A stretch of 64,000 nucleotides of DNA, from contig NC_133299.1 of NCBI RefSeq assembly GCF_005239225.2, positions 8,436,967 through 8,500,966 of the forward strand, in the 5' to 3' direction. The notes below the pieces were generated by a model. It did not search any database and had not been told where the DNA came from. It saw only the letters and a program-made list of their open reading frames with translations. The position numbers and the translations under genes were made by a program. How positions within the stretch are numbered: position 1 is the stretch's first letter; each line of letters begins with the position of its first letter. Shown here in pieces: positions 33,781 to 47,100 of this stretch. This stretch comes from Populus alba (Eukaryota; Streptophyta; Magnoliopsida; Malpighiales; Salicaceae).

Positions 33781-35190
33781 TTACTGAAATTGAGAAGATA
33801 AAGAGAGAGCTAAACTTATAAAAAAAGATGTTGGTTCAGTTAAAACTAGAACAGTACTCAGTTATTCGATCATAGCTGGAGCTGTAGAACTTGGATTTAG
33901 GTCTAGTTTATATGGATGGAAAGCTAAGACATAGGCCTAAAACTTTTATGAAAGTCCAAGATTTAAAAAGGCAGTTTTCAAGTTCAAATTGTAGTAACAA
34001 CGGAGAAGTCAGAATCTGTTCTGCGACCCAAACATTGTTCAGTGTTTAGCTCATATCTCGAGTTCTAGAAGTCCAAATGCACCGATTCTTTTTTTATTGG
34101 AAAGCAGAGACAATTCACCAAAACTTTCATGAGACTATCTATTCAAATTCTAATGTTATCAATGATGTTTTGTTCAGACAAGAAGATAATGATTGTCACC
34201 AAGTCAAGATGTGGCCACCCACTCAACAATTAGTCATCAAACCAATAGTTCTGAATTTTAGCCTATAAAAGGAGGCAATTGCCATGCATTTAGGCATCTT
34301 GGTTTTCAGATCAAGATCTTGCTCTTGCTCTTTTTCTTTGTATTTTGTAATGTTCAAGTTTTATTCCATGTTATATTTTCCTTAATCTCTTGTTCATGAT
34401 TTTCATTTCCTTTACTATACTTATATAATTATGTTCTTATTTTGTTTATCTATGTTTTTCTTCTTCATTATGTTTAGCTAAGCTTTTTATGTCAAGGTGA
34501 AAAGGTTTCACTAATGGTGTTAGGATAAGTCTAATATAAACTCAATATATACTTCAATGCTTATATCCTAAACAACTTGCTATTAACATGTCTTATCATT
34601 TTTATCTTATTAATTCTTAATACCTTGCTTGTTAAATGATTAATCTAGATTTGTGTTGTATAACACTTGGTACAACAAATGTCTGGCACTTTTATAGCCA
34701 ACCGTATGTATAACCTACATCTGTGCTATAAAAAGGAACTTGATTTGGTGTTAACATAAGTTAGCATCATCAATTATTGATAATATTTAAAAATTTGGTG
34801 TTTCTTAAATAAGATAATTAATATGATCATGTTAATAATTTATAATGAGTTATTAATGACAAATCATCCGATTAGAACATCTTTTGTGTGTGATTTCCAA
34901 TTGAGTAATTAAAGAGTTTATATTATACTTATTTGAAATACCATTAGTGAATCCTCTAACCTTAACAACTGTTTTTATCATTGTTTAATCTTCACATTAA
35001 TCTTATATCTCAAAGTTCTCTTTAACCCATCACCACCACCACCACCACCATCATCATCATCGTTGTTGTTGTTGTTGTTTATAATTTATATAGTTAATAT
35101 CTTTGTGGTTCGATCTCGGTTTTGCCAAGTTATTTATTACTTCGACACTCCTACATTTGGGATAAGACATCAACCTTTTAGTCGTATCAA
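33781..35190 (+). repeat. Probable solo LTR or LTR fragment
   Basis: There is no coding sequence, but the region has promoter-like layout: a TATAAAA at 34264-34270 followed by a CT/T-rich leader, a (CAC)n(ATC)n(GTT)n microsatellite, and an end region TGGTTCGATCTCGGTTTTGC... CGACACTCCTACATTTGGGA. That closing phrase is typical of the ends of some plant gypsy LTRs (general knowledge of the family). Boundaries and partner LTR are not identified. Confidence 0.35.
35031..35080. repeat. (CAC)n(ATC)n(GTT)n compound microsatellite
   Basis: Runs of CAC, ATC and GTT trinucleotides adjoin each other. Confidence 0.9.
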
Positions 35191-37937
35191 TTATCACTTT
35201 AGCTCTATGTTAATTTCCCAAAGATGAATTACATTGTTGTCTCTTAATGCATGTTTTTCATGTGTTTAGAATTTTTGTGATACATTTGTTTCTTGTTTTC
35301 TCTATTACATGTATATTGGACACAAAGCTTGTCATAGCGGCTTGTTACTTGGCTTCGTATGGGTTGTCAACATTTTATAATACTGCAGCGACATGCTCTT
35401 GTGTTCTTTGTTTCTTTACTTCAACGAGCCATTTGCCTTTTTCATGAATTCGTGGTATTAACTTGAACTCTTCTGTCATGATCTTCATATTACGTGAAAT
35501 ATAATGGATTTCACTTAATAATAAGCATCGATTACGCAAAATTAATGAATTGAATTTAGTTTCTCGTCATCTTTTTTATAATTAAGCAACTTAAATTCAA
35601 ATCTTTAAAGAGAGGTTCGGTTTCCTTAATCACTTAGACCACTACTATATAAAATGCTCTTAAAAATCTCACAATTTTCCATTAAAACAGGTGTGCTTAG
35701 GGGCAAATACATCTTTAGTTGTTTTTATTGGCAAGCTTGTTGCGAACAGATACAAGACAATATATATAGACACACACACACTTATTTGACCCGCACTTGC
35801 AAGCAGACTTTTTTTATGTATTTTTTCTACATAAAAAAATTAAATGTAAATTAAAAAGTTCATACATATATATAATTAAATAAATTAAAAATTATATGTT
35901 TTAATAAATAGAAAAAAAATAATAACAATAATTAAAAATAAAACTAGAAAAATAAAAAAACATATATAGATTAAGATATTTAATTTTATAAGATAAAATA
36001 TTTATCTGGTTATATTTATTGAATTTATTTATTAAAATTAAATTTTTATTCAATCAAATGATATTAAAAATAAACACATATTAAACTGATTAAATAAAAT
36101 AAAGTGAAAAAAAATTATGCAAGATTGCACATCGGCTTTCATCACAGTGAAGAATCTGGCTTATCCTATTCTCTTTATCTTAACTTTATGTAAATGAAAA
36201 TAAATATTTTTTATTTTTTAAAAATAAAATCTTGCATACAAAAGATTAAAAAAATATAGATGAATCAAAATAATCTTTTTAAAAATTAAATATGCACAAT
36301 ACCATTAAAAAACAATTTTTATTCAAAAAAGATTAAATAAACAAAAAAAATCATAGATGATGGATCTTAATTGAAATATAAATTTAAAAATTATTTTAAA
36401 AAAGATATAAAAAAAAATCAATAACAAAAAAAAATAATAGTTTGGTTATTATGACTTAACTTGTCAAACATGTAACTCAGATCATGACTCAATTGGATTC
36501 AATATTTCTTTATCTTAAATTTATATTCAACCTAACAAAAAAAAAAGGGCCAAAAAAATATTTAGTCAGTAACACGTTGCTCGCCAAGACAAATGACATG
36601 TCATCTACAAGCCTAGAATTTAGCCACCACAGTGGTGGTTGGAAAATCAGACAACTAGTCTTTTGCCCATAAAAAACCTAATTTTTAAGCTATTTCAATC
36701 CAAAAACACCTCATCAATATCCTTATAATACCCACAAATCATTCCATCAACTCTAAAAAGCCAAAAAATAATCCAAAAACCTGAAATCAAATTGATTTAG
36801 TTTTGACTTTCTTAACTTAGATTTAGTTTTTCATGCAACATCAATGCTCCAAACAACCACCATGAAGCCCCTTTTATCTCATGAAATCCTTGGATACCAT
36901 GAAAATCCATTTTGGTGGTCGGAAATAGAGTGAACGATGAATTTCTCTTTTATTGATGGAATTCAGCAACCCCTTTCTCTTTATCCCCTATCTAATCAGT
37001 GTTTGAAAAATAACACAAAAAACTTGTGTATCAAAATTGATTTTAAAAAAGTTTTAAAAAATCTAAATTGTATAAATTGTGTTATTTTTAAAGATCGAAA
37101 ACTTAGGTATATTTTTCATGCAATATTAGGCATGCCACCTATGTTTGATTCTATTTTCCATTTCAGTCCCTCTTTTTTTAATTTCTCTCTTAACTAAGAA
37201 TTTAGATGTAATTAGCCTTAAATTAGAATTAAATTGCATAAAATAAAACTTCAATAACCAAAATAAATTATTGAAAATACAAAGTATGCCCCATATTGTT
37301 TTTGTGAATATTGGAACAGAGCCGACTCAACAGTAAATACCCACTAGAATTTTACTTTATATATATAATAGCCATTTAATTAGCCTTTTCTTTGGTCACT
37401 TCGATATGATTTTCATGATAGATGATATGACCAATGAAATGAGGCCCGGGTTTAGTGGATTCCACGTATACTCTTTGACTGACTGATTTATTTTTAGAAC
37501 TGGCCGCGGAAAAATTTCAATCATTGCAAACTCACCATATGATTCTTACATTTAGCCTTTTTATCTTTGTAAATACATAATGATGATGTTTATCCTTCAA
37601 CCATATCCATCCAACTAACGTCACAACACTTCAGGCCCACTAATAATTCCCATGAAAATGATTCGTACGTCATAGGACCAGATTAATTTATCACCTAATT
37701 TCTTGGCTAAAAGGTTTTTTAATTAGATTAAGCTGTGCAAGTCCTTAAATAAAAAAAGTTTGAAACTATTTGTCCCTCGACTATTATTTTTTAATCGATA
37801 GTTAATGTTCAATTCCATCTATAAGTTAATAAAGAATTTTTTTTTCATTTTAAAATAATTATTTTGACCATTTAAGAAATATTAATCTCAATGAGGTTAT
37901 GCAGTTTCAACCTCTATAATTCACTCTTTTAATGACT
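35191..37937. other. AT-rich intergenic DNA
   Basis: No gene is recognised. A 15-base perfect palindrome CCACCACAGTGGTGG lies at about 36622-36636, and short repeats surround it. Open frames such as 36484-36672 and 36937-37197 have low-complexity translations. Confidence 0.4.
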
Positions 37938-37939
37938 TG

Positions 37940-38120
37940 TTGGGAAGTGTGGTTGTGATTGTTTTTCAAAGTATTTTTCATACCGAAATGCATCGAAATA
38001 ATATATTTTTTAATTTTTTAAAATTTATTTTTAAGATCAACGTATTAAAACGATCCAAAACCTATCAAAAAAATTTTAATTTTTTAAAAACATGGATGGC
38101 CGTGTTTCTAAACACTTAGT
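37940..38120. repeat. MITE-like 200-bp AT-rich repeat, copy 6
   Basis: The left end GTTGGGAAGTGTGGTTGTGATT then GTTTTTCAAAGTATTTTTC is well preserved, and the right end is CATGGATGGCCGTGTTTCTA. The core AGATCAACGTATTAAAACGA is shared. It is reversed relative to the copy at 15240. Confidence 0.65.
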
Positions 38121-39820
38121 CATGGATGAAACCTACAAAAAAAATAAACAGAGGACTTTGATCAAAAAGTTCAAGGAGCTGGCTGAGAATCTTTAAGCCT
38201 TCATTGTTTTCCCTAAATTTCTAGAGGGGCAAAAAACTTTTGGTGTTAATAAACATTTGCTGATATTTTCTTAGCAAGGGCTAGATGTTTCTTTTAATTT
38301 TCTTATTTTAATTGAGGAGAGAAGAGTCGAACACATTTTCTTAGTAAAATTCCAACTTCTAATGATTGTCGTGCATCCTCAACTGTCCAAAACAATAGTT
38401 AAAGCTGCTAATATCATTTACAAGAGTCAATCTATCTCACATGCAAATTTACTTTTAGAGTGATCTTATTCCTTATTTTGGTATAATTTATTGATGGGAA
38501 TTGATGATATTTGGGTCTAATTAAGCAGAGAGGAAGCGGGGATAGTGGATCGATCAGAAATCTCCGCTTTACAAGGTAGAATTTCTTGTCCAATATTGTA
38601 TTATCCATGGGAGTTAATAATGATTTCATTGAGAAGCGACATTACGTGAGTATAATGAAGAGTTAATTTGACAAATCATTGCTAATTTCATCGCCAAGAT
38701 CAAATTAAGGTTACTAAAACTAGAGGAAGATGTGGAGGTGAAATGTTTTATCATGATAGGTAGTTGAGCACTTGGGAGCTTGCAAGGTCCCCCAAAGACA
38801 TCATGGAAGAGAAAATTGAGTGTCAAGTTTGGTAAGCTTGATAATATATATCCCACAAACAGTAAGTTTGAGACTAATTAAATCCTTACAAGTTGAAAAG
38901 ATACTATAAAATTTGTTCATACGGCCAAAAGGAGCAGAATGGTAGAGAGGAGAAGCCCTCCAGCACCCGAATCGACTCGCATTTATACAGATTTGTTGGT
39001 GGATAATGAAAGGGGCGCCTGTCTCTTGAAGTTACATTTGTGGAATCTAATATAAAAGTAGTACATCATCCAAGTTTGACGTTATCTTACCTAATCAAAC
39101 TTCATGAAAAATTGAAGTAAAAATAGACAAGACTCGGCACTTGATGGATCTTCCATTGCAATCTTTAAGAAGGATCTTTGGGTTTAGATTAAGGTGTGTT
39201 TCCTATTCATGAGTTCACTTGACATGCATTTTCAAGAGCTTAACATTGTACACCGGATCTCCCCGGCCCCTTGTGTTGATCAACCAACCGTAGGGCGAGG
39301 CTTTTGCTTAGGGTATTTAGGGTTCCAAAAGTAGTACCAGATCATTTTATTCCCAGCCACGAACAAACTACGAACATATAATTATAATTGATCATACCCA
39401 TCTTTCCACCTTAAACTAGTATTATGCAATGATTTTAAAGAATTGATAACTTTAGTGCTTGATAAACATGAAGAAACACAAATAGCAAAAGTAGGTGTGA
39501 GTAATGTGAAATCCAGCCAATTGAGCTAAATGGGATGTCCCTCAACAGGACATTACAATAATACACACATGGAGCTGTCTACACCATAGAAAAACAAAAA
39601 AAGAAAAAAGAAAAATGGAGGAATTACTTTAAACATTAAAGTTTAGGTATATGGTATGGTTACACAAACATTAATGTTCCAACCCAACACAGCTACATCG
39701 TTACCTTGCAACTTATTGCTGTGTCGATTGTGACGGTTTCAATTTGCCAAAAAGTTGAAAGAAAATACAACCTCAACTGCCTACCTGGTGCCTCTTCCGT
39801 GACCCTCTGATTACTTCAAT
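38121..39820. other. Intergenic DNA upstream of the secreted-peptide gene
   Basis: No gene is assigned. A minus-strand frame at 38626-38856 contains FLFHDVFGG, faintly like dirigent proteins, but nothing around it supports that. The region from about 39200 upstream of the TATA box is the presumed promoter. Confidence 0.4.
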
Positions 39821-39827
39821 TATATAT
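39821..39827 (+). promoter_or_regulatory. TATA box of the secreted-peptide gene
   Basis: TATATAT lies 86 bases before the ATG at 39913, followed by a pyrimidine-rich stretch. Spacing fits a plant core promoter with a leader of about 55-60 bases. Judged by eye only. Confidence 0.55.
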
Positions 39828-39912
39828 CCCTTCTTCAACATCTATACAAGACCATCTTGTCGACCTTATGACACTTTTTAACTCTCACAAATAATTTATT
39901 TTGGATTTCTCC

Positions 39913-40578
39913 ATGGAGCTTAAGTCTAGCATCACCACGGTCTTTCTTCTGTTCCTCCTCCTTGTCACACCTCACATTTCTAGAGGTTTGTGATTATTAT
40001 ATATTATCTTCTCAAATATATCGTTTGAGTTTTTCAATGTGTAGCCGCAAAACTTGGGTTACTTGTGTATATATTATCAAGGATGGGTTGGCTAATTTGG
40101 TGATGTTTTTTTTCCGTAGGAGGATCTGAAGTGGCAGATTCAGAGGTTTATGATATTGATTATAGAGGACCAGAGACTCACTCGTCAGTCATGCCTCCTC
40201 CTGGCCATTTCCATGGCAGGCCTTGGATTCATCAAGATACTGTCAAGACATCTCATAAACCCCGAGGTTTCAGAGGTGGTAATAACGGAGAACAAGTAAG
40301 ATCAAGTATATTATGAAAGAACAAATTTTAATCATTTAAGCTATCAAGTAAGATTGCCGAGTGAAAAGTAACATGCATGATAGACCTCGTTCAAAAGAAA
40401 ATAACATCGAGGATGTTACAAGGGTTACCATATATGGAACTTGCCCCTTTCTCCAAATTGATGACAGCTTTTTAATTAAGATTCCAGCTGGTGTGTGCAT
40501 GACTAGCTGTTGTGTTTCGACTAACCGTTTTGTCTTGTCTTTGCTTGTGTTTCGCAGGCTAAAAAAATTCATGGATGA
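39913..40578 (+). CDS. Predicted small secreted peptide precursor (89 residues, three exons)
   Basis: Exons are 39913-39985, 40120-40295 and 40558-40578, with GT-AG introns of 134 and 262 bases. The joins are in phase (73+176 bases give 83 codons, then six codons and TGA). Residues 1-24 form a signal peptide: MELKSSITTVFLLFLLLVTP then HISR. The mature part is short, His/Pro/Gly-rich and hydrophilic: VYDIDYRGPETHSS at about 34-47, MPPPGHFHGRPWIHQD (49-64), HKPRGFRGGNN (70-80). No cysteines follow the signal, so it is not a Cys-rich peptide. The conserved-looking DYRGPETH block is the likely active or processed segment (inference). I do not recognise the family with certainty. A transcript retaining intron 2 would end in a stop about 20 bases into it. 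The gene is more GC-rich than its flanks. Confidence 0.78.
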
Positions 40579-42342
40579 GAGAGCTATGTGGAGGAAGTAT
40601 TAGTTTTGTTTCAAGTTATTACACTTTAGTTCCTTCGATCTCTTAGGTACGGATAGAACATTTGCATGTTGGGAAATGAAATCTCGTCATTTTTCAGCTT
40701 TCTGCAATGGCTGTAAATGTTGTTTGTGTGATCTAAGCTGCTGAGTTCGTGTAACTGTTGTATATCTTCAAGTTTTATGAAGGATTGTTTCGTCGAGATC
40801 TAGATGTTTCCCCTAGTTATGCTGTCAGATTTTTTTAGGCCACACATAGATTTAAATCGACGCCTTCTAAAATGTTCTTTTTTGGTGGAAAAAACCTGTT
40901 GCTGTGGGTGTTGTGGCTTAAGAATATATTTCAATGTTTTAATTTTTTGTTATATACAACTCTCAATGGTCCTCACATGAAAAATAGTAATCTTTCATTA
41001 TATTATTGCAGCTCGAATATTGATTCATTGAAGTAAGGTACAAGCATGCAGTAGACAAAGTTCACTTATTTTAAGAATATATTTCTTAAAATGTGATACT
41101 TTGTTGCATACAGCACTCTTTTTTATCTGACATACATATTGTTGATCTAATCTAATCTGGAATGCTATTTATCAAGCTGCTAGAGCTACAAGATTTTATT
41201 CTGCAACAATTGATCATATGAAAATGGTTAGGTTAATCGCTTTATTGTCAAAACGATCTCAAAGGTCTCTCACTCTCCTGCAAGAATAACCATAGCTAAT
41301 CTCCTAGCTTTCTGCATTACTGCAAACGAACAATAAAAATCTTAACAACATGCACCTGTGATTGATTGGGAACTTGAGTTTCGAACTCAAGCAAGCCTCA
41401 GAATCCACACCAGTTGCTTGAAGTCATCTTTGAAGTTTGATGGTGCAGGCTTTGCTTGCTTTTCAGAAATTAGGAGTTGGTGTGTACTCTGCTGTCTCTA
41501 TTTTTCTTTGTCAGTTCATAGGGAGACCCCTTGGCCCATGGGAATTGACAAGTCTACAAATCCTTCACCGCAAACTTACCTTTTCTGAATTTGAATTTAT
41601 TACTTTCAAAGGAAATGTTAACTTTTAATCATCAGAGACCTACCCACATTAGTTTTAGCCATTGACCAGCAATAGTTTTTGGTCATATTGTGGAGCATCT
41701 ATGTCGTTTTGTTCTTGTTCTGTGAGGTTGCACGAAGAAACATGTCCTCCTATCTCTCCATCCTGTACAAAAAACAGAAGACTATGCGTTGAACAGTAAC
41801 TTTTTCTGGTACATAGAAACTATGACCTAATTATTATACATCAAATACTTGATCTTATATAATTAATGTCTACGCGTGGTCCAGGAAAGTGTAAATAAAA
41901 TTTGTATAGGAATAGTTTGTGCAATTATACTTGAAAGACGATTGACTTGCCAGTTAAAAAAGCAGTGCTGACATTGATTCTTCATTTTGAATCAATCACG
42001 GGTATCTATTTTACGGGTATCTAAACCCTCACGCAGCCTCGCAAAATCAAATAGAATGAGGAAATACCAAGCCTTGAATCTTAAAAATGTTATTTATTAC
42101 ATCACCACACATAAAAAAGCCGGTGTTTAAGTAAGAATAATTATAAGAGTGAAAAAAATTAAAGAAAGTCAAGATAAGAATCAATTCATCTCAAAAGATT
42201 AAATTATTAGATGAAATTTTAAAATATAATTTCTATTATTTTTTACTATATCCTTTCAAATAAAATCCCTTTAAAGTTTGAACTTGAAACTTGCACAGGC
42301 TCATATTACCCACCTTGTACTTATTTTATATCAAATAAACTT
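40579..42342. other. 3' region of the peptide gene and intergenic DNA
   Basis: The 3' untranslated region probably lies within 40579-40850. I see no further gene; open frames at 41358-41628 show no domain. Confidence 0.45.
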
Positions 42343-42752
42343 GCACAAGCTAGGGATGAGGCAAAAAAAAAAAAAAAAACCCAATTGAACCGAGAAAACC
42401 GAAAAAACCAAACCGTGAAAAAAAACCGATTAGAATTTTTAAAAAAACCAACCAGTTCAGTTCGGTTTTTAGTTTTATAAGCCTGAAACGGAAAAAACCA
42501 AATCGAACCGAGTCGAACCCAAAGCGAAAAAACCGGAAAAAAACTAAGTCAAATCGGAAAAAACCGAGCCAAACAAAAAAACCGAGGCAAACCGGTTTGA
42601 ACCTGTTTTTGTTCTAAAATAACCGAACCAAACTGAACCGAAACTGGTCAGTTTGAACTGGTTCGGTTTCGGTTTTTTAAAAAACACCGGTTTGGTTATA
42701 TTTTTTTGATAAAAATCGAACTGAACCGAAAATAATCATTCCTAACATAAGC
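42343..42752. mobile_element. hAT-like non-autonomous element rich in AACCG
   Basis: The ends are inverted: TAGGGATGA at 42351 and its partner TCATTCCTA ending at 42744 (8 of 9 match). Flanks GCACAAGC (42343-42350) and ACATAAGC (42745-42752) agree at six of eight positions, fitting an aged 8-bp target duplication typical of hAT elements. The 394-bp interior is built of AACCGAA/CGGTTTGG phrases that themselves form a large foldback. No coding capacity. Confidence 0.6.
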
Positions 42753-43058
42753 TCTTTTCTTTATTGATTAGTTATTTTTATTGAAAACTCCGGATTTAAA
42801 TAAAAGTAAACTTTGTAACTCTTCACACACATTCAAATTCTTTATGATCTATTAGAACTTGACTAGGTCAACTATTTATTCAAACTTTCCATGGTGCATC
42901 GCTTTTCCTCTATTTATTCATTGGACATATATAAAAAAAGAGGAATTTGTTCAAAAACCAAACCTTTGCAATCTAGATGGAAACAAAAGCTAGATGAAGA
43001 ATCTTAGGATTATCTTTCAAAAGGAGTTTTCCTAGGATTTCTATTATTATAACGAACA

Positions 43059-43120
<62 letters not shown>

Positions 43121-44640
43121 TTTTAACAATTCCATCAATGCAATCTTTTTCTCATAATCCCTAATAATGAAAACCAATTTATTTTCATCTTAAGAAATAA
43201 AAATGCTCTTGATTTACTTTTATAATTTATAATAAAAACTATTCATTTAATTGGTCATACTAAACTACCAACCGAAATCCTTATGGAGAGGTTGTATTGT
43301 GAAAAATAATATAATTCAGATTAGTACATGATATTTATGTTAGATAAAGAACAGCTTAGAGTTGTTCTTTTATTTTCTAAACAAACTTGTTTTTTTTATA
43401 TGATTGTCCTTAATTAATCAACATGAATTCTTGTCATAGAGGAGAAACAAAAACAAACTTAAGTTGAAATATAAAACAATAGTGTAACCACAAGATCCAA
43501 AGAATAGCTCCATTTATATGCTAATAAGTGATATAGTACATGGAATCTCACCTCATTAACATCATCTAACTCTATTACCATCATTGATTGATAATTTAAA
43601 TCGTTCAAATTACACTATGTCATAACTTGATTTTTTCCCCATAAAAAACAGAAAAATATCTTTTGAAAAAACCATTTTCAAACAAAAAATTTAAAACAAA
43701 ATGGTTTCTGAAATAATAATTTTAAAGAAAAAAGGTTTCAAAAATAAAATACAATTTGGGTTACATTCAGCAAAAATTTAAATTACAACTAGTCAAAAAA
43801 TAACATAGGAATGCAATTAATGGTTTAATTAAAGAGAAATTAGAGGAAAAGGTTGAAATTGGTCACAATAGAAGTAATTGGAAGACCAGGATCAAAATGA
43901 AAAATTTGACAAAGTTTAGAAGTCCAATTCATTTAAATAGAAGCCTATTTGAAGACAAAAATTTGAATTCAAGAAAAAATTGAGGAAAATTACACACATT
44001 GGATGGTCAATGACCAAAATGGAAAAGCAGCCAAAGTTGAGGATGAAAATCAGAGAATATATATTAGGGATTAAATTGTAAGAAATTCAAAGTTAAAAGA
44101 GCAATTGGAAGCCTAAATGAGAATTCTTGAAACCAAGGACTATAACTAAAAAAACACAAAAAATCAAGGACCAAGATGAAATCAACCAAATGATGTCGTT
44201 CCATTTAAAATCAAGAAACTAAAGGGTTGAATGAAATGTTGTCTAGTTTATCTTTCAAAACCATGTTTCTGCAAATGGGATGCCAGCCTGCTTGAGGAAG
44301 AAACTTTAGCTCTCTATTTCCCCTTTGTATTGCCTCCCATCAAGATCAAAAAAAAAAAAAAAAAGTTCCTCCTACCATTTTACATTAAAGTAGCATCCTC
44401 AACATTTTTTCCGCTAGTTTTTTTGCTCTAGAATGTCTATCAAGCTAGCTAAAAAACCCCTAAATAACTAGTTTTGCTGGCAGACCTTAGCTTGACGTGG
44501 ATCAATGGTTGTGATTGAAATTTAATATATTATTAGTCGTGATTGGACCCCCCCTAAAGCCCTAGAATGTTAGTGGAGGTCTATAAAAAACCATAAGAAG
44601 AAAATAACAGAAAAAAAAGATTAAAAAGAAAAGAGAGGAA
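42753..44640. other. AT-rich intergenic DNA
   Basis: It contains a long AT microsatellite (43062-43119). From 43790 to 44220 there are phrases such as GAAACCAAGGACTATAACTA and AATCAAGGACCAAGATG, of the kind found in plant LTR regions. No gene is recognised. Confidence 0.4.
43062..43119. repeat. (AT)n microsatellite
   Basis: About 29 uninterrupted AT units. Confidence 0.95.
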
Positions 44641-47100
44641 AAAAAAAAAGTCTAGGTAAGGAGACTAATTGTGCATGGAAAAAAAATATTACTTATAGTA
44701 CATCCTACCTATAGTAAGTTGTATTGTTAATTTATTGATGTTTTTCTAGAGTCATGTTTCTATTCGTTGGTCTATCTAATATTCAAGAAAAAATTCACCT
44801 CGGTAAAAAGATCTTTATCTTATCATGCTAAAAACTTAATCATTTTTAAAACCCAAAAAATTATGTAAAAAAATGCAATTAATTGATTACATATCATTAA
44901 AAAAATTAAAAAAAATGATTTTTGTGGTGATTTTGAAATTTTAGTCAAATCCTAATGGATAATCACAAACTTAATATGATATCATTAATTGATTTTTTGT
45001 TTTTCGAAGTATGATAAAAAAAACTAATTTTTATTTTTTTAATAAAATATGCTTGAAAGTTTTTAGAACTTGGTCGTGTGCACACAAATAAAAACATATT
45101 TTTGTATTTTTTTTCAATAAGGAATTTTTTATTTTTTATTTGTATTTTTTTTCTTGAAATTTTGAAGAAAAAATAGGTACATTTAATACCAGATCAATAT
45201 CTTATAGAGTAAATTTACAACCTAGATATTAAAATAAAAATGGTTGGAAAACACGTGAGGGACCCATAAATAAATTTAAAATGATCCCTAAATATTTTTA
45301 GAATTTGAGGAAATTATTTGAGGTTTGTTTGGCAAGAGCACAAAAAAAAAAAAAGCATTGCTAGAAAATTAGAAGGGTATGTTTGCCAAACACACCCTTA
45401 ACTAAAAGTCAGAGACTTAAAAAATATCTTAAGACCGTGTTTGGCAAACACGTTTTAAGAACAAAATATTGTGTTCTTTCTTTGATAAAAATCGAATATG
45501 TCAAACACTGTGTTATTGAAAATAGACTTAGTCCAGTTACTTGGGCTAGGCTTCCTAGCTCAAAGCCCAAGCCCACAAACATAACCCAAAATCAGAAGAG
45601 AAAGAATGAATATAAAAAAGGGAAAAGCGTTTGAATTCACTCAAGAACATCAAGAACTCGTGAAGAAACCCAGAAACTAGGATTCAATATCAGACTAGAT
45701 TACGTTAAATTGAAGACATAAAAACATGTATAATCAAAATTAAACTAAGATTTTGGTGCTAGATTATCACAACAAACAACCTAAAGCCATGATTATTTGA
45801 TTTTATACAAAATATAAAATGAAGAAATTGAATATTAAATGCCATAATTTAAGTGTTTTTAAGCCTTTAGGATCTTAAATTAATGATCAACAAGCTAAAA
45901 TGCATGTGCAAGAAATTTTTGATCTAGAAACCAACAAAACCTATAAATGCCCAACAGAGATTTTAAACATAGGAAATACCTAAAACCTAGAAACAACAAT
46001 CATAGCCTTGCAATCAAAGCTTAAACACGCTCAACACAACTTGCTTGAACTACTAAAAAAAGAAAACAAGAAACAACAAATCAAGAGCAAAACAATAAGC
46101 AAAATCCATGTCTTTAGCAAGCTAAAAATCGCATCTTCTTATGCATAAACATTGTTCCATTGATTAAACTTATTATCCCTGAGTTCAAAAATCCTACATA
46201 CAACTTCAACAAAACCAACATATTACCCTAAAACAAACCTAAACCACAACAACATCAATATTTAACACATCATTTTATGACTTTAAAAATGATTAATTAA
46301 ACATTTAAACTTGCAAAACAACATTATATATTATCATATACCATTTCATCATCATATTCTAACACATCAAAACAAAACAATTAACAATACTTGAGTATCT
46401 ACAAGCTGTATTCAAAGTATGCCTAAATATCTCAAAAAAAAAAACTTTTAAACTAACAAAATACTTCAAATGATGCATAACAAACATTATGAGCAATAAT
46501 TTCAAAGATAAAATAAAGGGGGAGGGGGTGTGATCATTGAGCTACATCTCTTCATTAATGTTTAAAGGTTTACCTTATAAAGAAAATGTTGATTTCTTTT
46601 CTGGATTTTTTGCTTCATTCCTCTTGATTTTTAGATTTTATTTTTATCTCAGAATGATCTAGATTCCCCTCATTCCTTCTTAAAACACAATCTTTATCAC
46701 CTTTGCTTCATTTCTATTTTAAGTATTCTATTGATTTTTATGTATCTCCTTTCTTTTTTTATCTTTTTTTATTTCTTTCTCTCCAAGGTCCTTCTTTTCA
46801 ATGTAATTTCTTTTTCTTTTATAGCCCCAAAAGGACAGGTGGTTGTGAAACCATTTGTGGATTTGAATATAGCTTTCCAAAACTAGATTATAGAGGATTC
46901 TTTCCTCTAATCTGTTAGGAGATAATTTTTCTCTCTTCTTTTGTTTTTCATTTCTCTGGATGTCTAACAAACTCTTAGAGCTTCTAGAGAAAGGTTGGGA
47001 ACTTTATAGTTGAAACATGGTAAAAAAAATGGCTAATTAAGGGTGCACCTTCAATGAAATAATGCTGGACAATAAAGGATCATTGAAGCATACCAAGATA
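44641..47100. other. AT-rich intergenic DNA with foldback motifs
   Basis: No gene. Three copies of TGTTTGGCAA-type words occur in 45317-45452, including the perfect palindrome CGTGTTTGGCAAACACG (45436-45452). Confidence 0.4.

Noticed and set aside
38626..38856. FLFHDVFGG on the minus strand, faintly like a dirigent protein
   Set aside because: Only one short motif fits; the remainder of the frame and its surroundings show no dirigent sequence.
41358..41628. Two overlapping plus-strand frames of 76 and 63 residues
   Set aside because: No conserved motif, no supporting splice or promoter context.
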